A program made the translations under genes and the position numbers. Shown in pieces: positions 37,148 through 49,979 of a DNA stretch of 64,000 nucleotides. The first letter of the stretch is position 1. Each line of letters begins with the position of its first letter. Source of the stretch: Agroathelia rolfsii (taxonomy: Eukaryota > Basidiomycota > Agaricomycetes > Amylocorticiales > Amylocorticiaceae); assembly GCA_018343915.1 (NCBI GenBank), contig JABRWF010000004.1, forward strand, positions 2,418,001 through 2,482,000, in the 5' to 3' direction. The notes beneath the pieces are model-generated. The model was not told the DNA's origin. It made no database searches and saw nothing but the letters and a program-made list of their open reading frames with translations.

Positions 37148-38756
37148 GATGGATTCAGGACAAAAGGTAGTCGCTAAGTCGGATGTTTTCAATGTTTTAT
37201 ATAGCCTATCAAAAAAACCATGGCGTACCTGCACTCCAAACGCTGAAGACCGAATTCAGACCAAGTGTGGGAAGAGTTGGGGTTCTATCACAGTTTCAAG
37301 ACCAGGAAGGATAATCAGGACAATAAGATGCACACTTGTCAGAACAGTGCCAGACTTGGAGGGGGTGTTGTGAGGCGGAGATACTAGTATTACCATGCCA
37401 GTCGGGGTATATGTATACTATACGAGCGAGGGCCTGATACAGGTTCTTATCGTTTATTATGCGAAGGAGATAGTTCTCCTTATCAAAAAGGCGTGCATTC
37501 TCTGCTGATTGAGCGCTGATTCATCGATAGACTAGTATGGGCGGCTTGGAAGCACTCAAGGTGCACTGGCAGGTAAGCCACTATCTGGGGATTGCTTCCA
37601 TTCTTGCCCCAGGCCATGTATGATTGTGGGCAGCAATCCAAATTAGGTTTCTTGTTGCTTGTCTGTGCCAGATCTGGGTTAATCAGCAAAAGAAACCAAA
37701 GCTTCGAAATGATTGGGGTATCTTGGAGTTTTATGTATATTGCAAAGTTGGATTCCAATGTTTCATTGTCAATGCAGGATGCGTATGTTGCGCATATACG
37801 CACAACGGCCATCTATTGTTCGGTCAATGATATTTTTCTATCTCCGATCGCTAGTCGATCATTTCTACATTCAGTATTCTTTTTTTTACATGGTTATGTT
37901 TACTTATGGCTAACGTATCACATGGAACACAATAATTGACATGTAGTCTCATTTTCCATAACTTGTATAAGAGAGATGTAACTACAATACACGAATATCA
38001 GTACTTTTACTCGCTCACTCGTAGCCTATGGGCTAAAAGTTGTCTCTTCTATAGTACCTAAGTTTATTCATTGGTGTTAGTGCTTCGTGCGAGTGGAAGT
38101 GATTTATCAAAGCTGGTGCGGGGATAAAGAAGCATTATGTAGGTCAATCATTGTTGGACAAGCTGGCTGCCAACATCAATGGAGAAGTCAGAGTGACAAG
38201 GAATTTAGCTAACGCTTCCCTTCATTACGAGACCGGGACTCGGGAAAGCGCCGGATCATCTTTTTAGCACAACTGTTCGATCCACCCGGACGGTTTGATA
38301 GTATCTGAGACAGCTTGAAATGTAACCAGCCTGTCTTAGGGAATAATAAAAATGGATTGACTGAACTATAATGCATAATCCGCCACCATCTGCCCAAATT
38401 GGTCCATGTTTGCTTGCTGTGCTCTACTGACCTAGTTCTGCTTATGCCAATCACACACTAGGCGCGGAATCCCACCGGGAAGTGGTCAGCTGTCGCCACT
38501 TGCAGAGAGGAGATTGATTGTCGAGAGGGCATATCGAAGCTTAGAGGACCAACCTCAGCTTCGATGATCAGAATTCTCAAAATTCTTCTTCCTGCACATA
38601 TATTTCCCGTCTTCCGAGTCGTAGTCACCTTGATTGATCACTGGACCAAATTCGCTTTTTCCCTCGGGGTAGGCTGACTAAATGATATTAGAAGCCACCA
38701 CTTTGTCATTTAACTTACATGAACTCTGAGTATTTGAATCACATCAAATTGTAACG
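37148..38756. other. Intergenic, no gene seen
   Basis: The upstream region of the desaturase gene. Open frames at 37483-37939 lie over each other on both strands and show no family motif. A small hairpin (AAGGAGATAGTTCTCCTT) sits at about 37465. Confidence 0.55.
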
Positions 38757-38761
38757 GTATC

Positions 38762-38948
38762 TGTTGGAAGAAATGGATGAGAAAATGACTTGTATTTTCG
38801 ATAGGTAAAATGTACCGCTTTTATACATGTACGTTAATTTTGAGACATAAGATAAAAGAATACAAAAGTCACAAAAGAAACTATTGTTACAATGCATACA
38901 AAAGTAGATACTATATTCGTAGCTGTGTATTGTCTTTATTATCCAACA
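38762..38948 (-). mobile_element. Solo LTR, copy A, with 5-bp target duplication
   Basis: A 187-bp unit starts TGTTGG and ends CCAACA, flanked directly by the duplication GTATC (38757-38761 and 38949-38953). Its reverse complement matches 52587-52774 along its whole length with scattered mismatches. TG..CA ends, a 5-bp duplication and the short length fit a Copia-type LTR left by recombination. No internal retrotransposon genes are nearby. Confidence 0.88.
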
Positions 38949-38953
38949 GTATC

Positions 38954-39314
38954 GAACAACGTCCTCTCCTACCAGTATTAGCCACTATAACGATGGATCC
39001 AGAGTGACAGCAAATATTAAGCATGGTGCATGGAAATTGCAACTATGCGTAAGAAACATACTGGTGGGAGCGAGCGACGGTGACCCAACGAATCAAGGAG
39101 CGAAGAGAGAAAAAAACCCAACGAAGCCGAACCCACACCCGAAGTTGATACTGATATCCTGCTGGACGAGTCAAATATGATACCAAAGAGCTGAACCTTT
39201 ATCAACACAAAGAAGACAGGCCGAGTCTTCATGGTGCAGCAGCAGGGATTATGAACAAGCAGATAACAAATCCTCGGACGAAATCATTACCCCCAACGGA
39301 TTGATGATGCCTAG
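38954..39314. other. Intergenic between solo LTR and transposon remnant
   Basis: No gene. The minus-strand frames here are short and not recognisable. Confidence 0.5.
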
Positions 39315-41040
39315 TGTTCTGCAGGGCTCGGGCCTAGAGGCCCGAGCCTGGCCCGGCCTGGCGCTTTGGAGCACGGCCCAGCCTGGGCCAGGCAGGGAAA
39401 ATGCAAAGCCCAGACTCAGGCTTTTCTGAGTAGCCCGGGCTTTCATCGATTTAGCATTGGCATAGATATACAAGTTGCAGGCTTGCAACATCGGAGTAAA
39501 TCTGTATACTACAGTCTACAATATAATGGATTTTTTTTCTCTAATGCCAGCGCTACTGTTTACTGTGACCACATACCTACTATAATGTCTTCTGAACTGT
39601 CTCAAGCTACCGATGATGCCATTTCGCGGTCTTATAATGATGAGCCCACTACAACTAGCATACATCCTTATACAGCAGGAGCTCTACAAACGGAAATATC
39701 TAGAAATAAAAACTTGCCATTCGTGATTCCACTGGCACTAAGCTGCTTATTCATCCAATTGTTGTACTGGGCTAATACAAGTCTATATTTGTAGCGTGAA
39801 GCAAAAAATTGGCATGACTGATTTTAATAACGGCGATGAAGAATTAGACAACCTCAATAGATCTGCCGCTTCTTCTGTCCATAGTGATCAAAGAAGCACT
39901 CTGGCACTGTTGCTTCTCCAGAGCCCTCATTTACATGGGGAGCAGACTAGCCAGAACGCAATTCAACCTATTATAAGGCTCAATAGTACGTTATTATTCA
40001 TTTTCAATATCAATTTAATGCAATTCTAATATCCTGTTATTATTTTCTTTTATATTTACCTATAGGGAATTTGCTCCAACTCCAAGAGTCAAATAGGAGT
40101 CTAACTGCATCGGTACAGAAGCAGCCTAGTGCTAGCATCTTACCTGATCCAAATGCTGTCGATTCCAGTGGTCTTTTAAAGGATCTATTCCATATCTCAT
40201 AGGGGAGCATGCCGGGTAAAAAAGAGATGAAATGGGCCGCAAGTGTCAATGTCCATCATTTCTTTAATAATCCCCATAGAGCACAGACTGTAAAAGGTGA
40301 TTCTCAGTCTGCGGCAATTTTTTTTTTCTGATTGTAAACTTTGTCGGTTAATATAATATTGTATTTTTACATTTATATATTCTTAAAGTCCCGCCGGGTA
40401 AAACAGAAAGGCTAAAGCCAAAAAGATCTCATTCTGTCATGATTTTATTTATCTACATGCCGCCGCCATCTTGCTTCTGTACACAAGGTCTTAAATATCC
40501 TTCTCCCTGTTGATTTTATTTTGCTTACTTTCGAAATATAGGATAAATATTAAGAATGGGCCAACCAAGTTGGATTTCTAAGCATGCTGCCAGTCGACAC
40601 TAAACAGCAGAAACAGGCTCAGACTACTCAGGTCTTAGACTTGGAGTCGCTCCAGGTTCTAGCAAGTTTAGTTCAAGTTTAAACATGATCTCATTCTTCG
40701 CGAGCAAGGATCATCCTGTGCTGTTGAGCAGGCCATTCTTGATCAAGATGCAGTGCAGGATGCTCGAGATAATAATCTTGAAGCACCAAAATATGACACA
40801 TCAGTCAGTCTTCTGCTTGATTTAGACTTAGATTGCGAAGAGGAGGTAGACAATGGTGATCATCTGGACAAAATCAAGCCATTTTGATTTTAGGCATATT
40901 TGAATCTACTCAGTACACTAGAGGCATTAAATAATCGACACCGTTCAATCTATAGCATATCATTTTTGTGCAAATTGTCGTAGCGCACTTGAGCGCATAG
41001 TGAGCCCGGGCTTTGAGCCCGGCCCGAGCCCGCAGAATAC
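39315..41040. mobile_element. DNA-transposon-like remnant with GC-rich terminal inverted repeats
   Basis: The left end reads TGTTCTGCAGGGCTCGGGCC (39315-39334). The right end, reverse-complemented (41021-41040), reads TATTCTGC then GGGCTCGGGCC, about 18 of 20 matching. Each end is followed by further GC-rich palindromes of GGCTCGGGCC/GGCCCGAGCC type, in sharp contrast to the A/T-rich interior. Interior plus-strand frames (39585-39794, 39796-40029, about 40065-40201, about 40678-40887) look protein-like but are interrupted and encode no recognised transposase. hAT-type ancestry is possible from the terminus style, and the target duplication is ambiguous. It is probably a decayed or non-autonomous element. 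Confidence 0.6.
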
Positions 41041-41700
41041 CAATGTGCCTCTCTGCCATACTAAGATTTATTGTTAGAGTCGAAAACAGCCATCTGCAAG
41101 CAAGACTACAGAATAAATAGATACTGTATACATACCAGGTGGTAGGTATAAATGAGTGCACTGAGCAGCATGTGTGTTAACTTGATGCAGTTTTCGCGCT
41201 CACGGATGACAAAGTCATGGATAGTAAGACATTCACTCATAGAGTTGTCGCAGATTTTGGGTAAGGAAAGAGACCAAGCCTTTGATTTCTGGGTATCAGG
41301 CTACTAGTGTGAGATTCATTGCACTGGCAAACACATTTCGGAATTTTGAAAACGGGATTCACTGGCATTGGCGCCATTATAATCAATCAACAATTTGACA
41401 CTGCGATACATAGCAGGGCCCTATTTAGCCTTCATTCGTTGGCCACACAACCCGTCAATCTAGTCCCGTACGAGTTGCTGCAACTGAACGAACCAAAATG
41501 CGATCACTAACCCGAGTACGAGCTTGAGTGAGTCTGGGAATAAGCTTTGGGATAGTTATTGATTATGTAATGGACAGCTTCTCGGAACCCGGTCCGAAGT
41601 GATTTTGGTATTAGGCAAGTTCCGTCACCTTGAAGGCTTGACCCGAAGAACAGCTCATACACTTACTAGCATACTGGCATCCAGCACTACTTATTTCAAC
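41041..41700. other. Intergenic, no gene seen
   Basis: Between the transposon-like remnant and the phosphorylase gene. The octamer CACTGGCA occurs twice (41322, 41360). Confidence 0.5.
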
Positions 41701-43232
41701 ATGAAGGATACCATCACCGATGCCAGTGCGTATTTAGGATAACCCAATGCTTTTATTGATTCTGATAAGATGCGATGAAAAACAAACTCGTTATATTGAT
41801 TACTCTACAGACTTTCCCCGCACTGTGGATGGACGCGTTTACCATCTTGGGATCAGGACGGGAGAAGCAGCAAACAGGATTGTTAGTTGAACTCTGGCTC
41901 TACATACGTTTAACTCTATTGACTCCTTAGCCTAGGTTACCGTAGGTAGCCCATCGAGGGCCCGCGCCATTGCATCTTATCTGGATTCCTCACCCATTCC
42001 ATTCATCCTCGAATCCGAGCGTGGGTTCATCACCATAACGGGTAGATATCATGGCGTTCCGATATCCATTGTCAGTATTGGTATGGGTCACCCAAACATG
42101 GACTTTTTCGTGCGCGAGGCCAGGGAATGCATCCATGGTGACATGCTCATTATAAGGTGAGATGCTTTTTGAATAACAATCATGCTCTTAACTAACTTTG
42201 GCCTAGACTGGGCTCTTGTGGTGCACTCCTTGAGGTACCCCCTGGGTCTATTGCAGTACCCAAGGGCAGTGTTGCCATTTCGCGCAACTACGATTTCGAC
42301 TTTGTTTCTGGTTCCTCCTCAGAGAAACCGTATAGAATTAGCAAGCCGGTTCGTACCACTGTATTTAGACTGGGCTCACGTAATTCATCCATTCTTCAAG
42401 GTGCCTGTTGACGAAGGTCTTCATGATATGGTGATTTTGCTCTAATGATCATCAAGGAACCCGACTCACTGAATTAGATTGTAAGCTGTCTGGAAGAAAC
42501 AAGACCCAACTTTATCACGACGCCCATTCTTTCCGATACGATTAATGCATCTGCAGATAGGTGGGCGATTATTTCCCGTCCCTTTTCTAATTTCTTTTTT
42601 CTGATGTTAGAATAGCTTTTATTCATCTCAAGGCCGTCAGACTTCGTTTTCAGATCATAATGAACATCTTATCCAACAGCTTCGTAATGAAGTAGACAAA
42701 GTAGCCACGTTGGAGGTATGGTGTTATGCATTGGCGCTTCATTCAGTGTTTCTCAGCAAAATCAATAGATGGAAACATTCCAGCTGCTTCACCTTGCCAA
42801 AAGCTGGAGCAAGCCTCGACAATCAGCACATCCAGACGTTGATGCTACGGAACCCACACCATTGACAACCACCGCCGTCAGCACTATTGCAACGGGACTG
42901 ACCAGCAATAAAGTTCCTGTTTCAAATAGTTTGAAGACAACTCAGACTCAAGCTGATGCAATTGAGAAGCATGAAACTTTCGATCGAATCCGCGCAGCTG
43001 CAGCTCAGATGGTATTTGCTTCCCGCTTGTCGAAGGACTTCATCACTCCCCAGCAGGTGGTAGATACGGAAGCTTGGACTGGGCGTGCCGTGCTAGAAGC
43101 TCTGTGCAGGATGTCCCTCGAAGAAGGCGTTAGTTTCTTGCTCTTATCCCTGTTTGTGCATTTTTACTAATAAAAATGTAGTCTTTACATCCTGAGGAGG
43201 GAAGCGTTTGGCAACAGGGCACGGCGCTGTAA
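41701..43232 (+). CDS. Uridine phosphorylase-type nucleoside phosphorylase (PNP/UDP family)
   Basis: A cytosolic enzyme that splits a pyrimidine nucleoside with phosphate into base and ribose-1-phosphate, for nucleoside salvage. The start at 41701 (MKDTITDAN) spans the first intron. About nine short exons rebuild the family marks in order: GVHLGIRTGEAA-like text (VYHLGIRTGEAANRI), VTVGSPSRARAIASYL, GRYHGVPISIVSIGMG with HPNMDFFVRE, LGSCGALLEVPPGSI, GRQTSFSDHNE (rebuilt by an acceptor at 42614) and the EMETFQLLHLAKSW ribose-binding Glu-Met-Glu. A Thr/Ala-rich tail follows, where fungal forms carry an insertion. The exon near 42411-42430 is the least certain. The last junction gives EEGSLHPEEGSVWQQGTAL and TAA. 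Confidence 0.85.
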
Positions 43233-43557
43233 GAGAGCATACAGTCTGAGTAGAGTTTAGTCAGCTAGATATATACACTAATTCCGAGGCAATAATCAAT
43301 GTGTCGATAATCCATACTAAACGTATGTATCGGGGCACCTGAGTATGTTTTTGAGCAAATATTAGTGGCATCCGCTACCTTATTATATTATTATACATGT
43401 AATAAGACGCGTCGAGGGACAAACAACGCGTCAATAAACGACAATAGCACTTTGGTCGCTAAAATTACTTAGAATGGCAGTCACGGTCGTACTCATAACT
43501 TGAACCCACCAGTACACCATCCACTCTGGCAGCCAACTTCTTCAAAGTTATCTGGTC
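43233..43557. other. Short intergenic region
   Basis: Between two plus-strand genes. No feature seen. Confidence 0.5.
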
Positions 43558-44799
43558 ATGGACACTATAGACCATGTCGTATGGCAGGGGTCTCAGGCCC
43601 CAGCACTAGTCAATCTTATATCTGAATCCAAACGAACCTCTTCTCGTACGTCGATCCCAGTCCATCTATGAGCCTGGTTCTATTTCAGATGTCTGGAAGC
43701 TCCCAGGAGTTCACAACGTTTCTCACCCAATCATTCCTCGATCCTAATCTCAACGCCCTCATCATGCAACCAGGCGCTGTCCTCGAAATCACGCACTGGC
43801 CTGCGTGGTCGTAATTCTCTTGGTACTGTGGGAGCAGGAACGACCGTCGCGTCGTCACCCCCGCCAAATTTTTTGGATATAATCAAAGGTGTATCAGAAA
43901 AGGTCAACGAGAATACCAAGATCCACAAAAAGCGGCAAATCAAAACTCGCTCTTCAACAACAGACTTGGTCGGGACTTCTGCCACAGGGTCTTTGCAAAG
44001 GGAGAAAGAGAATAGGCGTTCAAAACGTAGAGCGCATGTGAATTCTCCCTCGGGATCAAGAGGCGTGTCTGATTTGTCGAAGAAATACTTGGAAACGAGC
44101 CCAAGCACACGCCCAAACCCTGCATCAGTTGCTTTGACGTCCAAGGAGATGCCTCCACCCCCAGTTCCTAAGAAGCTGGGTATTATGGCTCCACCTCCTG
44201 TCGCCCCTGCCGCCCAGGACCGCAAACGAGACCCGGCGCAACAGGATGCACCTATGGAAGTTGATAGCACATACGTACCACCTACTAGAGTATCTAATCC
44301 CCCTGAAACTCACAAACCCTCACGAACGCCTCGCTCTGATACCCTTACAACTGCGACTCCCATTGTGAAAATGACAGTACCAAACGATTATTCGAACACT
44401 TCCTCAGAGTTTCCGTCACCAAGTCAGCCCTCACGGTCGCAAAGCCGCTCACGTCTGGGCATGCGGCCAACAACGTCTTCAAGCTTTGCAACGACCACGT
44501 CCAAGCCATTTCGATCTCCCTTAATCAATTATGGACCCAGTTCGATGACAACAACAACAGCCCCAACAACCAAGAGGCCCACTACGCGCTTGATACCCAT
44601 TACACCCTCTCCATCCTCTACGCCAACGACTCGAGGTGCAGCATTCATTCGGACATCATCCCAAACCGCTGATGCCGCCGCTTCGGACAACGAAACCGAA
44701 GATGTCTCCATGCAGCCTATAGACCCCGATTCAAGCTATGGCGACGAACTGTCTTTTGACGCAGATGCTCTGGAGGAGACGCTGAGCAAGTATGATTGA
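43558..44799 (+). CDS. Disordered hypothetical protein, Pro/Ser/Thr-rich
   Basis: The last exon (from about 43785) is certain in frame to the stop at 44799. It encodes a basic then Pro/Ser/Thr-rich protein with FLDIIKGVSEKVNENTKIHK, a polyproline stretch (EMPPPPVPKK, MAPPPVAP) and an acidic C-terminus (DELSFDADALEETLSKYD). The 5' end is my best splice model: ATG at 43558 (MDTIDHVVWQGSQAPALVNL), an intron of 43 nt joining TSS to HVWKLPGVHN, and a 55-nt intron joining that to ALSSKSRTGLRG. The model is self-consistent in frame but not proven. No domain was recognised. A low-complexity nuclear or scaffold protein is a guess. Confidence 0.6.
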
Positions 44800-45134
44800 C
44801 ATTCATTATCATTACCCTACAAGATGGGCAGAGTCCTGTCCGAGATATCCTTGCTATTTATCGGTTTTCTCCTTATTGTGCCTATATGTCCGCCTACTCC
44901 AACAAATGGTTTCTTATCAATATTGGCTTTTTTGTAAAAGAATAAATTATATTTGACAATATCGATTGCTTGTGATGTACACCTGATACAAGATACATAC
45001 ATATATAGCATGAAAAAATGGTAATCCGGGTTAGTTATGTGTTACACTTATGAATCAGGTAGTTCGGTGAGCGAGAGATGGAAAAGGAAATGAATGAAGC
45101 TCGAATTTAGATTTTGTCAGTAGATTGTTGATGA
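44800..45134. other. Convergent intergenic region
   Basis: 3' ends of the disordered-protein gene (+) and the RING gene (-). No other feature. Confidence 0.6.
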
Positions 45135-48100
45135 TTATGAAGTGTCCTGGTTTGGACCAGTATTAGAAGACCCCCCAAACCTCCTGCGATTACTACTACG
45201 CCTCATGAGATATCCTGATATGACTGTATCCCAGTTGTTAAGAGTAGGAGCTTCGGTTTCCGCGTGAAGGTCAAGAGTAACTTGGGATGGAGTTTCCGAG
45301 GTAAGAGGATTGGACGGTAGATCTGTACTTGATGAGGGTAACTGTGAGCCAGCATTGGCACCTTGAGAAGTACTGGTAGTATGAATTGATGATCGATGCT
45401 GTGCTTGCAAGTCTCGGAAACGTTCGGCAATGGAAGAAAGAGGTCTGCGTCTGATTGAGTGCCGGCTCGATCTAGTTGTACTAGATCCAGCCGGAGGCGT
45501 CGTCTGACCCGTTTCAGAAGTCGAAGTCAAAGGAGTTCTGCGTACATTTTTCCTGCAAACTGGGCATGTAGAGGCGCTTTGCAACCATTGCTACACAAGG
45601 ATTAAGTGGACATGTCATTTGCGTGATTGAAAATGGTCATCCTTACCTCAAGGCAATCTTTATGTAACCAATGTCTACAATCATTCAGTTTAAGGATACG
45701 GTGATCCGGTTGATACTAAAGCAAAGCTGAGTAGGCAAAGAACATAAGAGTGAATTAGACATTCGTACATCATCCAAGCATATGGGACATCGCTTGTCAC
45801 AATCCGGACCAGCAAAATCCCTGTACACTCCACTCTGGAATGTCGAAAGGACGCTAGCAGGAACGCCCCGAGGCCGAGCAGTACCGATGCGTGTACCCAG
45901 GGAAAGTAGTGCTTCATAAGTATCGTCGAATTCCTCGTCTCGCTACAGGAGAATTAGACAATCAATGCCGGGAGCTCGAGAGTTAATGAAAGTAATTTGA
46001 ATCTTACAACAAAATCTCCTAAACTATCCGCAAGTCGACCCGGCCTACTGAAAAGACCAAGTCCACTAGGGAAGGGAATTGTGTTTGATTGATGTTGCTC
46101 ACGAAAGGCTCTAAAGCGTGCAATCCCATCTAATCTTTCGGCCGCATTGTGCTGTAAGTGATGAGGTGTTGATACATCGTCGCTTGCGGTACTTGAAGGA
46201 TTGGGAAGACGTCCTGGAAGGCCGCGTCTACGGGCAATTCTGGGGGCGCTGGGAGAAGAACTTTCAGGATGTTCGTGGTCATCTTCTAAGCTTCCCCAGG
46301 TGTCTGAACGAGTTGGTCCAAGAGAGACCGCAGGGTTGTATCGAGGACGATTGTTGTCTGCTTCAGTCCAGCCATTGTCCTCTGTACTTGGAGTGAGGAT
46401 TCGTGATGCTCGCGCCGTTCTAATCAGGACATCATGAAGATCTGATGAAGATCTGCTGTTATCTGCATCAGGAGATCTTCGTTGATTGGAGGTGCTGGTG
46501 CGATACTCTCTCGACCCTTCTGTGCGATGCCTCGACGTTCTAAACGACAATAAGTAAACGAAAGGAAATGGCACACATTTGCCTTACCCTGACTGAGAAA
46601 AACCCCTTGTACCACGAGCCGAAAGGGACGATCGGTCCTGTTTAATTTCAGCACGAGTAGTGAAGCGAAAGAGATAAGTAGACATACATGCAGATTGTTT
46701 GCTCGGTGCTCTCCCAGCCATTCGTCATTGGACCCAAAGGAAAGCGGTGGTAGAGACGGTGCTTGCAACAGATCGGTAGACGGACGACTACGATTAGATT
46801 CCAAATCCTGGGTCGCTGAAGCCTCCCACATAGCTTCCAGCTCGCGCTCTCGATCAATTGAGCGTTGCAAGGAGTCACGTAATAGGCCAGGTGGATACAG
46901 ATTAATGTCAATAGAAGTATATCCGGACGTTGGCCGGGCGGGTCGCTGTATCGGCCGTAATGAGCTGGATCTTTCACTGCCTGCAGGGGAATGATTACGA
47001 GAGCTTGAATGTGAAGACACATGTGGTCGAGATGTATGATGTATCTCATTCCTATGAGTCTCTCTACCAATTTCATCGTACACGTCATCCCATCGTGAAC
47101 GGTGGACGGATGGCAAATAGTTCCTACGGCTCAAGGGCGTCTCAGTCCATGAAGTGTGTCGAGAATTAGAGGCAGCTCCTGAGTAGAAGCGGCCAAAGGT
47201 GTTATCACGTCTAGACGTTTCGGCCGAGTTATGAATAGTGCTGGGGAATGCTGATTGCGAAGGACGTGTATCCTCCTGCAAGTGCTCCTCATCGTCCGCG
47301 GAGTCAAATAATTCGTTCCTGAGCCGGGACAAAACTCGAGGTGAAGAAACCCACGCGTCGTAGGATGGATTACTCGACAGGCCAATTGTTGAAGGAATCT
47401 CCGCATCACGCTCTGAAAATGGCGCGAAAAGACTATCCCGCCCATAGTCCCAGTTTAGATATGATCTCAGAGGGCGAGCGTCCCCCAGAGTGCGCCCAGC
47501 TGTCCCCCTTCTTCGACGCTCAGTGCTAAGTGTGTTCAGCAAGTCAGATTCTGTAGCACCTGCGTCTTCAAGCCAAGGTGTTTCGTTAGGAAGATAATGG
47601 CCTTCTCTTCTTTGGTTCATTCGTGCCAATGATGACCCGTTTTCACGATCAAGAGTGCCCGTCGAGCGGCGCGTCCTGAGTGAACTTCGCCGTCCATTGT
47701 CCTGAGGAGATGTCCTGTTCAGCTCGCGCTCATTGTCCAATAGCTCATGGACAGAACCAATGAAATGCCCTAGAAAGAAATTATCAATTTACGGACCGTT
47801 GTCCCTGACCGGAGGGGAACTTACTAGCATCTTCAAGATTTGAGATAGCCGAGGTTGAACTGTGGTCTCGCAATATGTTGGGCCGGTTCCCTTGCTCAAC
47901 CTGTGAGGAACTGCGAAGGGAACTTGTTGGGTGAACTCCTGCAAAGCTGTTAATCACGAGTTATATTAATTAAGACAGAACCTTACTTGATCCATGTGCC
48001 AGTAAGCTACTTCGACGACTCCTTGGGAGGGATGAAGATGGGCCAGTACGACCAATGTTATCCTCAGAGCGCACTGACCAGATCAGTCTGAGATGACGGT

Positions 48101-49613
48101 ATATAGAACATGCAAAAGTATGTTACTCACAGCTACGTCGGCGTGCTGATATTAGGCGCTCTCTAAGGGCATCTAGTTCGGCGACTAACTGAACAGTTTC
48201 AGTATCTAAGAAAGCCAAATCAAAGGAGCTTTCTGAAGTTACAGCTCTTGTTGATCTAGGGCTGTTTAACGATGCTGGCTCCGTTATAGCAGATTGGGTA
48301 TTTTCACGACCACCGTTCACGACCTCACTCGGTATATTGTGGTTTGAGCGAGTTGGCATCTCATTCGAATCATAAGTATGGTGGTGGTCTAACCCCACAA
48401 AGGGACTGCGTCGATTGCTGTGACGATTTGGCAGGGCATCATTATCGAACGGCCATCCCTCTCTATCTATGAAAGAAGGAGGGAATATAGGTGATGTACT
48501 GCGAGGCGGTAAAGCTCGAGATGAAATGTTCCTGGCACTGGTGTGTGAGTATCGTCTTCTAAAATCCTGCCAGGACCGTCCACTGAAGGAGGTTCCGGAA
48601 GGCGTATCGTTGTTGGCAGACTCCTCAGTGCCTTCCCAAACATTGGCCTGAGGCTCAGTCCTAGGTATGTGTGCAGAGCGCGACGCAGATGTGCTAACGG
48701 GTCTTGTAAGTGATTCCACGCGTGGCGACACACCTGATCGAACAGGTAAATTTACATCAGGCGTAGGGAAAAGATGTCGGCCGGTATCCGGATCTACATG
48801 CAAGGACGAAGGATTTACCGAATGATACAAAGGCATAGCTGAAGATCTAGTACGATCAACATCTTCGGGGGCGGGGGCAATGGATATTACGGGCATACGC
48901 AAGGGAGAGTGTGCAACGGGATCGAAGGAAAGATCGGGAAGCTGTGGGATATAATCTTGCGTTGATTCCACCAGCCCCATATCAATTTCTGGGGTCGTGG
49001 GTGAGTGCAGATCGACATGGAATCCGGAGACGGTTTCAGTAGGCACTGGGCCAGTCTCCGAATTAAAGGAGACATAATGAGAGCGAATACTTCCATGTCC
49101 CATTATACCATCAAGTTCCATTTCTTCGTCGACGAGTGGTGCCGTCACCTGTATGGGGGGGAGTATAGGAGGTAAGGGTGTCACAACCGGGGGAGGAGTG
49201 TGGCGCAATGGTGAAATAGATCGATCGAAGGCGGCGGCCCGCTCTAAAGACGTGGAAAGATCTTCCTGAGTCTCAATAGATGGTGTGTTGTTATCAGTTT
49301 GCTGCAGGCTGTCTGCGTCATTGAGGGGTATCGGAGTAGAACCGTGAGAAGAAGCGCCAGTAATGGTTGAAGGCCCAGCATCAGGTGCAACAGATGCGGA
49401 TGTCGCAGACGTCCCAAAATCTTCACTTCTGGCACGCTTGTTCGGCTCGCCCCCATTGGATGATCCCTGAGATATGCTGACTGAAGTGCTTGGACCAGAA
49501 GGACCTGCCTCTAGGTCTATATCAAACTCTTCAAAGCTCCGTTTGAAGCTGCCAGTGCCAGAGGGAATAGACAATTGCAAGCGAGGAGGTCCAGAGGATG
49601 AAGAAGATGCCAT
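45135..49613 (-). CDS. Large RING-H2 protein, probable E3 ubiquitin ligase
   Basis: A protein of about 1,200-1,300 residues that probably transfers ubiquitin from an E2. The first exon starts at 49613 (MASSSSSGPPRLQLSIPSG) and runs to about 48130. Further exons continue at 47750-46430, 46574-45954 and down to the stop at 45135. Most of it is Ser/Arg/Pro-rich and predicted disordered. The RING lies near the C-terminus and is split over introns: CDKRCPICLDD, then CRHWLHKDCLE, then QSASTCPVCRKN. Cys-x2-Cys ... Cys-x-His-x2-His-x2-Cys ... Cys-x2-Cys is a complete RING-H2. A disordered Ser/Thr tail follows. The substrate is unknown. The single-gene reading across the 48.1-47.7 kb introns is likely, not proven. 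Confidence 0.8.
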
Positions 49614-49920
49614 AATCTGCTCAGAAAACCCAATGGGTCAAAGAGCGTAGGGGGTGGAAATGGGTCAAGGAGAGGTGCGCAAAGGAGTTTTATGAACTTG
49701 AACTTGTGATTGCAGCAGAATAAACTCCCGCTGTCACATCTTACGACAAATTCCGGAAATGGCAACAAAAGTAACACTGTGACGAAGCTTAATCACGTGA
49801 TGCGAATTTCTCACTTTCTTACCACCGCAGTAGTACCTCATCCATAGCCAGACGAGTCAGAAAAAGGAGATCTGGCTAGGATCTGTGAGAAAAGAGCAAG
49901 CCAGCCAGTAATAAGTCCAA

Positions 49921-49979
49921 AGCTAGATTGAATTACACTTGTCGTTGTACTTGGACGCGGTACGCGGACAAACGAATGA
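49921..49979 (+). repeat. Dispersed repeat family B, copy 2 (core)
   Basis: Matches the reverse complement of 4131-4189 with few mismatches, about 46 kb away, including GGACGCGGTACGCGGACAAA. Similarity fades outward to about 49880 and 50035. Confidence 0.75.

Noticed and set aside
35750..37234. The single 494-codon frame as the whole desaturase
   Set aside because: It lacks histidine box 2 and box 3 and begins at an upstream Met outside the b5 domain; splicing restores the family motifs.
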